NCBI GenBank assembly: GCA_020859875.1
Contig: JAJBVJ010000283.1
Location: 1-8,437, forward strand
Source of the DNA: Rikenellaceae bacterium
GTDB lineage: Bacteria > Bacteroidota > Bacteroidia > Bacteroidales > Rikenellaceae
Direction: 5' to 3'
Length of the DNA: 8,437 nucleotides
Shown here: piece after piece, positions 1 to 6,834 of the stretch
How the letters are laid out: every line of letters starts with the position of its first letter
Numbering within the stretch: the first letter of the stretch is position 1
Program-made: the position numbers and the translations under genes
The notes under the pieces: model-generated
What the model saw: only the letters and a program-made list of their open reading frames with translations
Told to the model about the DNA's origin: nothing
Databases searched by the model: none

Positions 1-113
1 ACCGCGTACTTTCCGATCCCGAAAATGACGATGTAAAAAAGGCCGGCGGGTGTGAAGGCGGCCGGATGATGTCACAGTACCCGCTGTTCGGGTGGTAGCT
101 ACCAATGTTGAAA
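1..113. other. upstream flank, possible end of an unseen gene
   Basis: Two plus-strand frames could carry the tail of a gene that starts before the window. Frame 1 ends at a TAA at 34-36 (final residues FPIPKMTM). Frame 3 stays open to a TAG at 96-98 (ends SQYPLFGW). Neither is recognisable, so I do not call a gene. The stretch also holds a small hairpin (ACCCG 79-83 / CGGGT 89-93) and a 12-bp perfect palindrome TGGTAGCTACCA at 93-104. No TAnnTTTG promoter box was found here. Confidence 0.25.
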
Positions 114-136
114 AAAGGCCGCGAACCGTGGCCTTT
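114..136 (+). terminator. hairpin just before ybaK (terminator or leader structure)
   Basis: AAAGGCCGCG (114-123) pairs with CGTGGCCTTT (127-136), giving a 10-bp stem with one G-U pair and an AAC loop. The T tract on the plus side is only three bases and lies inside the stem, so termination would be weak. It could end the unseen upstream gene. Its base is 8 nt before the ybaK start codon, so it could equally affect ybaK translation. The structure is seen in the sequence; the role is inferred. Confidence 0.35.
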
Positions 137-144
137 AAAGGGTC

Positions 145-621
145 ATGAAGAAACCCGGTAAGACAAACGCCATGCGCCTTTTGGATGGTGCCGGGGTAGC
201 CTACCAAGTCGCTCGGTACGATTTCGACCCGAACGACCTTTCGGCCGTAAAGGCCGCATCGGCGCTGGGTTTGTATCCGTCCCTACTGTTTAAAACCCTG
301 GTAGTGCGCGGTGAGCCGGGCGGGGTGTTCGTTTGCCTTGTGGCCGCAGACGGGGAGCTGGACCTTAAAAAAGCAGCGGCGGTTTCCGGAAACAAAAAGG
401 CGGCAATGGTTCCCGTTAACGAACTTCGGGAACTTACGGGCTATATCCGCGGTGGATGCACCCCAATAGGAATGAAAAAGCCCTATCCAATTTACATCGA
501 CTCAGCGTGCCTTCCCCGGGAGCATATATATATAAGTGCCGGGGAGAGGGGAGTTCAATTGAAAATCGCGGTAATCGATCTGCTGACTTTTACGGGGGCG
601 GTTACGGCAGAATTGGTATAG
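145..621 (+). CDS. ybaK: YbaK/EbsC-family aminoacyl-tRNA deacylase
   Basis: The product is a 158-residue single-domain protein, the normal size for YbaK. Known members hydrolyse mischarged tRNA in the cytoplasm, classically Cys-tRNA(Pro), as trans-editing factors. Two family hallmarks are visible: a lysine in LFKTLVV (K50), matching the essential lysine of the YbaK active site, and the GGxxPxG loop as GGCTPIG at 103-109. The strand pattern VCLVAADGELDLKKAA (63-78) also fits. The ATG at 145 gives the full-length protein. A second Met at residue 10 (nt 172) is an alternative start, and no convincing Shine-Dalgarno sequence separates them. The stop is only 2 bp from the stop of convergent yifB. 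The family call is strong. Substrate choice between Cys-tRNA(Pro) and a related mischarged tRNA cannot be read from the sequence. Confidence 0.9.
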   Translation: MKKPGKTNAMRLLDGAGVAYQVARYDFDPNDLSAVKAASALGLYPSLLFKTLVVRGEPGGVFVCLVAADGELDLKKAAAVSGNKKAAMVPVNELRELTGYIRGGCTPIGMKKPYPIYIDSACLPREHIYISAGERGVQLKIAVIDLLTFTGAVTAELV

Positions 622-623
622 GA

Positions 624-2146
624 CTAATTGCGCCTGTCGAGGCTTCGGTAATTTACCGCTTCGGCGATATGCCTTGTTTCGATCTCCGCTGCTCCTTCGA
701 GGTCGGCAATAGTTCGGGCCAGTTTGATTATCCGGTCGTAGGCCCGTGCAGAAAACCCGAGTGTCGTTATCGCCCGCTCCAGCAATGTTTTACATCCCAG
801 ATCCAGCCGCACGAATTTGCGTATCATTGCGCTGTTCATCATGGCATTGGTATGGACGGAGGTGCCGGCGAACCGCTCCATTTGCCGTTCCCGCGCCCGC
901 GCTACTCTTTCCCTTACCACCGCACTGCTCTCGGGTACCGCCCCTGAGGTAATCTCCGAAAGGGGTACGGGAGCCACCTCGATATGCATATCGATCCGGT
1001 CGAGCATCGGGCCCGAAATCCGGCCCATGTAGCGAGCCACGCTTCCCGGGGTGCAGGAACATTCCTTGTCGGGATGGTTGTGGAAACCGCACGGGCAGGG
1101 GTTCATAGCCGCTACGAGCATAAAATTGGCAGGGTAGGTGACCGAATATTTTGCACGGGATACCGTTATCTGCTTGTCTTCGAGCGGTTGACGGAGGACT
1201 TCCAGGGCACTCCGCCCGAATTCGGGAAGTTCGTCGAGAAAGAGTACGCCGTTGTGGGCCAGCGATATCTCCCCCGGCTGGGGATTACCGCCCCCGCCCA
1301 CCAGGGCTACCTGCGAGGCAAGGTGGTGCGGAGATCGAAACGGGCGCTTGGTTATCAGTCCGTGAAGGGCTCCCGGTTTGCCGGCAACGCTGTGTATTTT
1401 AGTTGTCTCCAACGCTTCGGCCGGATTCATCGGAGTCAGAATCGTCGGCAGCCGCCGGGCTATCATCGTCTTTCCCGATCCCGGCGACCCGATCATCAGT
1501 ATATTATGGCCCCCCGCAGCCGCTATCTCCATTGCCCGTTTTACCTGCTGCTGGCCGCGTACGTCCCGGAAATCCTCTTCGAATTCCGCGGCCTTCCGGG
1601 GGGCGGCATCCGGTGCAGGGACACTAAATGTGTAGCCTTCGCGCCCGCAAAGGAAATTACAGGCCTGTGTAATGTGTTTAACTGCGACAACCTCCAATCC
1701 CTCCACAACGCAGGCTTCGGGAGCGTTTTCATAGGGTACCACAACCCCGGCGAAACCCTCCGCCTTTGCCGTTATGGCTACGGGAAGAATACCCTTAACG
1801 GGTTTTATAACCCCATCGAGCGACAGTTCGCCAAGGATAATATATCGGGAAAGTTTGCCGTCGTCCACCTGTCCGGTGGCGGCAAGCATGGCCAGGCGAT
1901 AGGCAGATCGAACCCGGTCCCTTCCTTGCGGATATCGGCAGGGGCGAGGTTGACCGCAACCCGTTTCCCGGTCATCTTATAGCCGCTATTGGCAAAGGCC
2001 GAACGGATGCGTTCCTGGCTCTCCCGGACGGCATTGTCCGGGAGGCCGACTAAAAACATGCCGATCCCCGGCGAAATATTCACTTCGACGGTAATCACCA
2101 CGGCGTCGATACCTACAACCGCGCTGGAGTAACATTTGACGAACAT
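624..2146 (-). pseudogene. yifB: YifB/ComM-like Mg-chelatase family ATPase, frameshifted
   Basis: Two overlapping reading frames together make one YifB protein. The N-terminal part (2146 down to about 1895) encodes the ChlI-type domain, with VGLPDNAVRESQERIRSAF and GKRVAVNLAPADIRKEGTGFDLPIA. The frame is then lost, giving an aberrant tail that stops at 1805. The continuation is in another frame from 1889 (MLAATGQVDDG). It carries Walker A GSPGSGKT, Walker B VLFLDELPEF, the NPCPCG cysteine motif and the C-terminal Mg-chelatase domain ending RSLDRRN at 624. Restoring one base gives about 507 residues, the usual family length. Haemophilus/Vibrio ComM promotes branch migration in natural transformation; in Bacteroidota the role is not established. 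Everything else is intact, so this may be a recent mutation or a sequencing/assembly error rather than an old pseudogene. It lies 61 bp downstream of dnaB. Confidence 0.88.
1894..1895 (-). other. frameshift point in yifB (apparent 1-nt deletion)
   Basis: Read on the minus strand, codons ATC GCC (1900-1895) are in frame and encode Ile-Ala of GFDLPIA. The next bases TGGCCATGCTT only give the expected Leu/Val-Ala-Met-Leu if one base is added before TG, as in NTG GCC ATG CTT. A lost C (GCC CTG to GCC TG) is the simplest explanation. No X XXY YYZ slippery heptamer lies here, so programmed frameshifting is unlikely. Confidence 0.85.
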
Positions 2147-2181
2147 CGGAAATTATCCGGATATTGGGTTAGTATAGTGTA

Positions 2182-2198
2182 CGGCCTTTGTTCGGCCG
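2182..2198 (-). other. small hairpin in the dnaB-yifB spacer
   Basis: CGGCC (2182-2186) and GGCCG (2194-2198) form a 5-bp GC stem with a 7-nt loop, starting 9 nt after the dnaB stop. On the minus strand the following bases are TACACTATAC, with no T tract, so a Rho-independent terminator is not supported. It may be a pause or processing site between dnaB and yifB. No good promoter for yifB was seen in the 61-bp spacer. Confidence 0.3.
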
Positions 2199-2207
2199 GT
2201 CGTTTTC

Positions 2208-3782
2208 TCAGAAAGGCGCATCGCCGCCGGGAGTCCCTCCGCCGAAGGTGCCGCCAAATCCCGAACCGCCGCCGCCGGGCATATCGAACTGCGTAGCCGG
2301 CCGGGTCTCCACCCTGCCGCTGTATGGGTCCATCCCGTCGATGGCGCTGCCCATTTCGGTAAAGCCCCCGCCGGTCACCAAATCGTCCTCGTCGTAATCC
2401 ATAAACCGGGCCTGCTCCTTCCGAAAGCGGAGTTTCACGGTATCGACCGCCCCGTTGCGGTGCTTGGCGACGATAATTTCCGCCAACCCTGCGGTAGGCA
2501 TTCCGCTTTCATCTACGGTCATCCCGTAGTATTCGGGCCGGTGGATAAAGGCTACGATGTCGGCATCCTGCTCTATGGCACCCGACTCTCGCAGGTCGGA
2601 GAGCTGGGGCCGTTTGCTTCCCGTACGCGACTCCACCGAGCGGTTCAGCTGCGAAAGGGCGATTATCGGAATATTTAGTTCTTTTGCGATAGCCTTCAGC
2701 GACCGGGAGATCGATGCCACCTCCTGTTCGCGGTTCCCGCGAGTTTCGGTGGTTCCGGTCATAAGCTGGAGGTAGTCGATGATTATCAGTTGTATATCGT
2801 ACTGTTTCTTTAGCCTCCGTGCTTTGGAGCGGAACTCGAATATGGAAAGAGCCGGGGTATCGTCGATAAATATCGGAGCCAGCCCCAGCGGTTTTATACT
2901 CGTTTCGAGGTGCTTCCACTGCTCCTGGGTGAGCTGTCCGTTGCGCACATCGCGGGAATCGAGTCCCGATTCGGCCACGATAAGCCTCATCATAAGCTGT
3001 GTTGAGCTCATTTCGAGCGAAAAGAATGCCACCCCTTTTTCGTGGTCTACGGCGACATTGCGCGTGAGCGAGAGCACAAAAGCGGTTTTACCCATCGACG
3101 GCCGCGCGGCGATGATTACCAGATCGGAAGGCTGCCAGCCGAGGGTCAGGCGGTCGAGGTGGGTGAATCCCGACGGAACTCCGCTGAATCCGCCCTCGCG
3201 CCTGGAGGCTTCCTCGATGGTTTCCAGGGTACGAGCGAGAATGTCTTTCGACTTCTGAACGTCTCTTTTGATATGCCCTTCGGCTACCTTGAATATTTCG
3301 CTTTCGGCCGAATCGATCAGGTCGGTAACGTCTATCGACTCGTCGTAGGAGCGTTTCTGAATTTCGGTGGAGGCTCTTATGAGCTCGCGCTGTACATACT
3401 TTTGCGCTATGATCTTGGCATGGAATTCCACGTGAGCCGCCGACCCCACCTTTTGGGTGAGTTGGGCGAGGAAACCCGCACCGCCTACGGCCGTAAGCTC
3501 CTTTTTCTGCTTTAACTTTTCGGTGACCGTATAGAGGTCGATGGGCTTGAGCTCCATCGAAAGTTCGGTGATGGCCTTGTAAATAATTCTATGTGCTTCC
3601 TTGTAAAATGCCTCTTCGGCAAGGACTTCCTGTACTGCGATGGCAGCCTCCTTTTCGAGCATGAGTGCCCCCAAAACCGCCTCTTCGAGCTCTACCGCCT
3701 GCGGCGGCAGTTGGCCGCCCTCTTCGGTGAGGGATGCATAAGTCTGTCGGTTATTGGCTGAAGGGGAGTATTTTTTTGCCAT
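2208..3782 (-). CDS. dnaB: replicative DNA helicase DnaB
   Basis: The product is the hexameric 5'-3' helicase that unwinds DNA at the replication fork, with ATP hydrolysis by a RecA-like domain. It has 524 residues. The N-terminal DnaB domain spans about 25-130 (LPPQAVELEEAVLGALML onward). A linker helix region follows to about 195. The C-terminal ATPase begins near 196 (GFSGVPSGFTHLDRLTLGW). Walker A is ARPSMGKT (226-233). Walker B is LIIIDYLQL (332-340, D336). Other conserved pieces are ALSQLNR, the SDLRESGAIEQDAD block (395-408) and KHRNG (440-444) with the likely arginine finger R442. There is no intein. After about residue 470 the tail is low-complexity and Gly-rich and ends GGDAPF, recalling the SSB C-terminal tip. 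The ATG at 3782 is preceded by its own promoter match and the gene is followed by yifB. Confidence 0.97.
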   Translation of the reverse strand: MAKKYSPSANNRQTYASLTEEGGQLPPQAVELEEAVLGALMLEKEAAIAVQEVLAEEAFYKEAHRIIYKAITELSMELKPIDLYTVTEKLKQKKELTAVGGAGFLAQLTQKVGSAAHVEFHAKIIAQKYVQRELIRASTEIQKRSYDESIDVTDLIDSAESEIFKVAEGHIKRDVQKSKDILARTLETIEEASRREGGFSGVPSGFTHLDRLTLGWQPSDLVIIAARPSMGKTAFVLSLTRNVAVDHEKGVAFFSLEMSSTQLMMRLIVAESGLDSRDVRNGQLTQEQWKHLETSIKPLGLAPIFIDDTPALSIFEFRSKARRLKKQYDIQLIIIDYLQLMTGTTETRGNREQEVASISRSLKAIAKELNIPIIALSQLNRSVESRTGSKRPQLSDLRESGAIEQDADIVAFIHRPEYYGMTVDESGMPTAGLAEIIVAKHRNGAVDTVKLRFRKEQARFMDYDEDDLVTGGGFTEMGSAIDGMDPYSGRVETRPATQFDMPGGGGSGFGGTFGGGTPGGDAPF

Positions 3783-3814
3783 TGCCCAAAAATATCAGTA
3801 TCGAAAACGGGTTG

Positions 3815-3846
3815 TAAAGGTATGGAAACGGGCCCTCTTTTGCAAG
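3815..3846 (-). promoter_or_regulatory. candidate Bacteroidota-type promoter for dnaB
   Basis: On the minus strand, CTTG (3846-3843) and TACCTTTA (3822-3815) are separated by exactly 20 nt. Each differs by one base from the TTTG / TAnnTTTG consensus. Transcription would start near 3809 and leave a leader of about 26 nt. A perfect TAnnTTTG (TATTTTTG, 3794-3787) lies closer but ends only 4 nt before the ATG, so it is less likely. The site begins 7 nt after the ygiQ stop, allowing dnaB expression independent of thiL-ygiQ. Confidence 0.45.
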
Positions 3847-3852
3847 GGATTT

Positions 3853-5661
3853 TTACCGCCGCCGGTTTTTTGGCCCGAGCGCTTTTTCCCCGGGGCGGGG
3901 ATATTTCCCTGCCCCGGCACCGGGCGCCGCGAAGAAGCAGCTCTTCTGCCTGCGCTTCTCATCCTGCCGGCGGGCCACGTACAGCTTCCCGCCCGTGTAG
4001 GGATCGATGCCCGTATGGAACATAACCGAGCTGAGGGTCATCGGGGTAGGGGTGAAATCCTGTACCTGTTCGAGGCGGAAATCGAGCCGCCGGGTTTTGG
4101 CCCAAAGCGCCCTCATATCCTCCTGGGTACATCCCGGATGGCTCGAAATAAAGTAAGGGATCAATCTGTACTCCAATCCGCACTCATTGCAGATCTCGCG
4201 GAATTTTCCGGCAAGCTCCTCGAACTGCCCGAACGAGGGTTTGCGCATCCATTTGAGCACTTTGTCTTCGGTATGTTCCGGGGCCACCTTGAGTCTTCCC
4301 GAGGTGTGGTTGCGGACAACCTCGAGCAAATATTGCCCGCCGTAGTGCTTGTCGAACAGATCGTAACGGATCCCGCTCCCGATAAATGCCTTTTTAACCC
4401 CCTTTACTTGCCGTATATTGGTGTAAAGTTCAAGAAGGGGCCCATGTGAATTGTCGAGGTTGCGGCAGGGTGCCGGATGAAGGCAGGAGGGCCGCAAACA
4501 TTTTTTGCAGAGCGCTTCGTCCCTTCCCTTCATGCCGTACATATTGGCCGAGGGGCCGCCGATGTCGGAAATATATCCCTTGAATCCGGGCATGGAGGTT
4601 ATTTTTTTAACCTCTTCGAGTATAGAGCGGCGGGAACGGCTGGAAATGAATTTTCCCTGGTGGGCCGAAATAGTGCAGAAGCTGCATCCGCCGAAACATC
4701 CACGGTGGATATTGACCGAATGCTTTATCATTTCGAAGGCGGGAATATCACCCTTGCCGCGGTAGCGGGGATGGGGCATGCGAGTGTACGGCGCATCGAA
4801 GCCGCGGTCGATCTCATCTTCGGTGAGCCTCCCGTAGGGCGGATTTACCACCACGAACTTCCCGCCCGGGTAGGGTTCGATAATGACCCTGTCCGTTTCG
4901 AGCCTGTTGGATTCGGTCTCTATCAGTGTGAAGTTTCTGGCAAAGGCATTCTTGTCGGACGCCGCCTTTTCGAACGGTTCCAGCCGGATAACCTTCGTGG
5001 TGTCGAGTCGATCTGCATATTCCCTGCTGTCGAGAAAGGCGACCTGGCGTATATTTCTAAGCAGTTTATGGTTGTAGCCGTTGGAGAGAGCTTTGGCCAC
5101 CCGGGTCATTACTTTGTCCGCCATCCCGTAAACCACCAAATCGGCGCCGCTTTCAAGCAAGACGGACGGTTTGACGCTGTCCGACCAGTAATCGTAATGG
5201 GCGAGCCTGCGCAGGCTCGCCTCGATACCCCCCGCCACTACGGGGATATGGGGATATAGTTTTTTCAGGATCCGGGAGTATACGGTCACGGCATAGTCGG
5301 GACGGAAACCGGCTTTTCCCCCCGGTGTATAGGCGTCGTCGCTGCGCAGGCGTTTATTGGCCGTGTAGTGGTTGACCATCGAATCCATATTCCCGGCCGA
5401 TACCCCGAAAAAAAGGCGCGGGGGCCCCAATTTGGTGAAATCCCGCAGATCGTCCCTCCAATTGGGCTGGGGAACGAGGGCCACCCGGTAGCCTTCGGCT
5501 TCCAGCATCCGCCCCACCACGGCCGGGCCGAAGGAGGGATGGTCGACGTAGGCATCCCCGCTGAAAAGGATAATGTCCGCCTGGTCCCAACCCCGCCGGC
5601 GCATCTCCTTTACCGAGGTGGGAAGCCAGAGACTGGGATCGTATTGTGGATCGGTTCCCAT
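3853..5661 (-). CDS. ygiQ: YgiQ-family radical SAM protein (UPF0313)
   Basis: The product has 602 residues and is related throughout to YgiQ, whose reaction is unknown. The N-terminal domain starts with the family block LPTSVKEMRRRGWDQADIIL and GDAYVDHPSFGP (about 13-46). PVVAGGIEASLRRLAHYDYW (140-159) belongs to the same domain. The radical SAM core carries the CxxxCxxC cluster motif as CFGGCSFC (C322, C326, C329), which ligates a [4Fe-4S] cluster and SAM. Later family pieces include SDIGGPSANMYGMKG and APEHTEDKVLKWMRKP. A second cysteine group, C385, C388, C393 and C399, could bind another metal cluster. The last 25 or so residues are basic and low-complexity. The start codon sits 2 bp after the thiL stop, so the two genes are almost certainly one transcript. 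A link to thiamine is not implied by this alone. Confidence 0.93.
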   Translation of the reverse strand: MGTDPQYDPSLWLPTSVKEMRRRGWDQADIILFSGDAYVDHPSFGPAVVGRMLEAEGYRVALVPQPNWRDDLRDFTKLGPPRLFFGVSAGNMDSMVNHYTANKRLRSDDAYTPGGKAGFRPDYAVTVYSRILKKLYPHIPVVAGGIEASLRRLAHYDYWSDSVKPSVLLESGADLVVYGMADKVMTRVAKALSNGYNHKLLRNIRQVAFLDSREYADRLDTTKVIRLEPFEKAASDKNAFARNFTLIETESNRLETDRVIIEPYPGGKFVVVNPPYGRLTEDEIDRGFDAPYTRMPHPRYRGKGDIPAFEMIKHSVNIHRGCFGGCSFCTISAHQGKFISSRSRRSILEEVKKITSMPGFKGYISDIGGPSANMYGMKGRDEALCKKCLRPSCLHPAPCRNLDNSHGPLLELYTNIRQVKGVKKAFIGSGIRYDLFDKHYGGQYLLEVVRNHTSGRLKVAPEHTEDKVLKWMRKPSFGQFEELAGKFREICNECGLEYRLIPYFISSHPGCTQEDMRALWAKTRRLDFRLEQVQDFTPTPMTLSSVMFHTGIDPYTGGKLYVARRQDEKRRQKSCFFAAPGAGAGKYPRPGEKALGPKNRRR

Positions 5662-5663
5662 TG

Positions 5664-6701
5664 TCAGCGGATGGCCGGGGCCGTAATCGCTATTTCACCG
5701 CCGTCGGGAGTGACCAGCATGGCTCCCGTTCCTGTCGGGGTGATGTGGCCGATCACGTCGATTCCACCGATTTTTGTAATGGATTCCTGTTTTTCGAGCG
5801 GAACGGTGAAAAGCAGTTCGTGGTCGTCCCCGCCGTTTAGTGCGGCCACAACCGGGTCGATATGCATCTTCTCGCACAGGTCGTAGGTCTCGCGTGCGAT
5901 GGGTAGGCGGTCGAGATATATGCGGGCTCCACAATCGGAACTTTTGCAAATTTGCAACAGGTCGGAGGCAAGACCGTCCGAAAGGTCGATCATGGAGGTC
6001 GGAACCAGGGAGTTCTCTTGCAGGGCTTCGACGATATCCAGGCGGGCCGACGGCTTGAGCTGCCGGCGGAGCAGGTATTCGTAGCCTTTGAAATCCGGAT
6101 TGGGGTCGGGGTGGCCTTCCAGGGCCCTTTTCTCCCTCTCCAGGAGGTGAAGACCCATATAGGCGGCCCCGAGATCGCCCGTGATACATATCAGATCGTT
6201 CTCCCGTGCGCCGCTCCGGAAGGCGATCGAATCCTTGCCGACGGTTCCCAGGACACTAACACCTACCACCAGCCCGTTGACCGAGGCCCTCGTATCGCCG
6301 CCCACCAGGTCTATCCCGTAATCTTCGCACCCCGCCCCTATGCCCTCGTACAGCTCCTCGAGCTGCTGTACACTTATTTTGGAAGAGACCCCGAGCTGTA
6401 CCGTAAGCTGCTTCGGGCGGCCGTTCATGGCCAGTATATCGCTCGCGGCCACTACCACCGCTTTGTAACCCAAATGCTTCAGCGGGAAATAGACCAGATC
6501 GAAATCGACCCCCTCGAGCAGCATATCGGTCGAAAGGAGGCTGTAATTGCCGCCGGAATCCTCCTTCGGGTCGATTACCGCGGCATCGTCGCCCACGCCG
6601 GTTTTCGAGGAGTTGTTGTGCAGGTAAAATTTCCCCGTGAGTTTATCGATCAGGCCGAATTCCCCCAACTCGGCTATTTCGGTGCGTTTTTTTTCTTCCA
6701 T
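5664..6701 (-). CDS. thiL: thiamine-monophosphate kinase ThiL
   Basis: ThiL phosphorylates thiamine monophosphate with ATP to make thiamine diphosphate, the last step of cofactor synthesis, in the cytoplasm. With the chosen start the protein has 345 residues, the usual size. PurM-like fold motifs appear in order: GVGDDAAV (35-42), STDMLLEGVDF (57-67), SDILAMNG (87-94, the nucleotide/metal-binding region), GGDTRAS (134-140), ITGDLG (173-178), DLSDGLASD (239-247) and GGDDHELLFT (290-299). The frame remains open to an upstream ATG at 6725. I chose the ATG at 6701 because the family begins near EIAELGEFGLID and because the best promoter's TAnnTTTG box (6732-6725) overlaps the upstream ATG, putting that ATG before the transcript start. 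It is the first gene of the thiL-ygiQ unit. Confidence 0.95.
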   Translation of the reverse strand: MEEKKRTEIAELGEFGLIDKLTGKFYLHNNSSKTGVGDDAAVIDPKEDSGGNYSLLSTDMLLEGVDFDLVYFPLKHLGYKAVVVAASDILAMNGRPKQLTVQLGVSSKISVQQLEELYEGIGAGCEDYGIDLVGGDTRASVNGLVVGVSVLGTVGKDSIAFRSGARENDLICITGDLGAAYMGLHLLEREKRALEGHPDPNPDFKGYEYLLRRQLKPSARLDIVEALQENSLVPTSMIDLSDGLASDLLQICKSSDCGARIYLDRLPIARETYDLCEKMHIDPVVAALNGGDDHELLFTVPLEKQESITKIGGIDVIGHITPTGTGAMLVTPDGGEIAITAPAIR

Positions 6702-6724
6702 ATGTGCTTTTGTCAAAATTAACA

Positions 6725-6756
6725 CAAAGTTATATTTTCTTTTGCGCCGCGGAAAA
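6725..6756 (-). promoter_or_regulatory. promoter of thiL-ygiQ
   Basis: On the minus strand TAACTTTG (6732-6725) is an exact TAnnTTTG match, and TTTT (6756-6753) lies 20 nt upstream as a three-of-four match to TTTG. Transcription would begin near 6719, leaving a leader of about 18 nt before the ATG at 6701. It overlaps the divergent adk promoter. Confidence 0.65.
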
Positions 6757-6771
6757 TTATGTCTAATTTTG
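6741..6771 (+). promoter_or_regulatory. promoter of adk
   Basis: TTTG at 6741-6744, a 19-nt spacer and TAATTTTG at 6764-6771 match the Bacteroidota housekeeping consensus without a mismatch. The start would be near 6776, giving a leader of about 60 nt. The leader contains a minimal ATG ATC TAA at 6792-6800 and a small hairpin, both before the real adk start. Confidence 0.8.
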
Positions 6772-6802
6772 TTATTCGTTTTAAAAAAACCATGATCTAA
6801 GG

Positions 6803-6816
6803 TGCTTCCCGAAGCA
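6803..6816 (+). other. adk leader hairpin
   Basis: TGCTT (6803-6807) pairs with AAGCA (6812-6816) around a CCCG tetraloop, ending 18 nt before the adk ATG. The pairing is perfect but short. Whether it affects stability or translation is not known. Confidence 0.35.
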
Positions 6817-6834
6817 ATTTAAATAACGTACAAG

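Noticed and set aside
513..545. Inverted repeat TCCCCGG / CCGGGGA around an (AT)n run inside ybaK
   Set aside because: It lies in well-conserved coding sequence, has no T tract on either strand and a long loop; considered as a yifB terminator but not supported.
1880..1905. Programmed ribosomal frameshift in yifB
   Set aside because: There is no slippery heptamer or clear stimulatory structure, and YifB homologues are normally a single frame.
984..1982. Long plus-strand ORF (332 codons) opposite yifB, and similar long frames opposite dnaB, ygiQ and thiL
   Set aside because: They are antisense shadows produced by GC-rich codon use. The minus-strand products are complete recognised families, and the shadow proteins show no domain features.
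3787..3794. Perfect TAnnTTTG (TATTTTTG) before dnaB
   Set aside because: It would place the transcript start at or inside the start codon and has no good TTTG at the right distance; the site at 3815-3846 fits better.
6702..6725. Eight-codon N-terminal extension of ThiL from the ATG at 6725
   Set aside because: That ATG overlaps the TAnnTTTG promoter box, and the family starts at the later Met.
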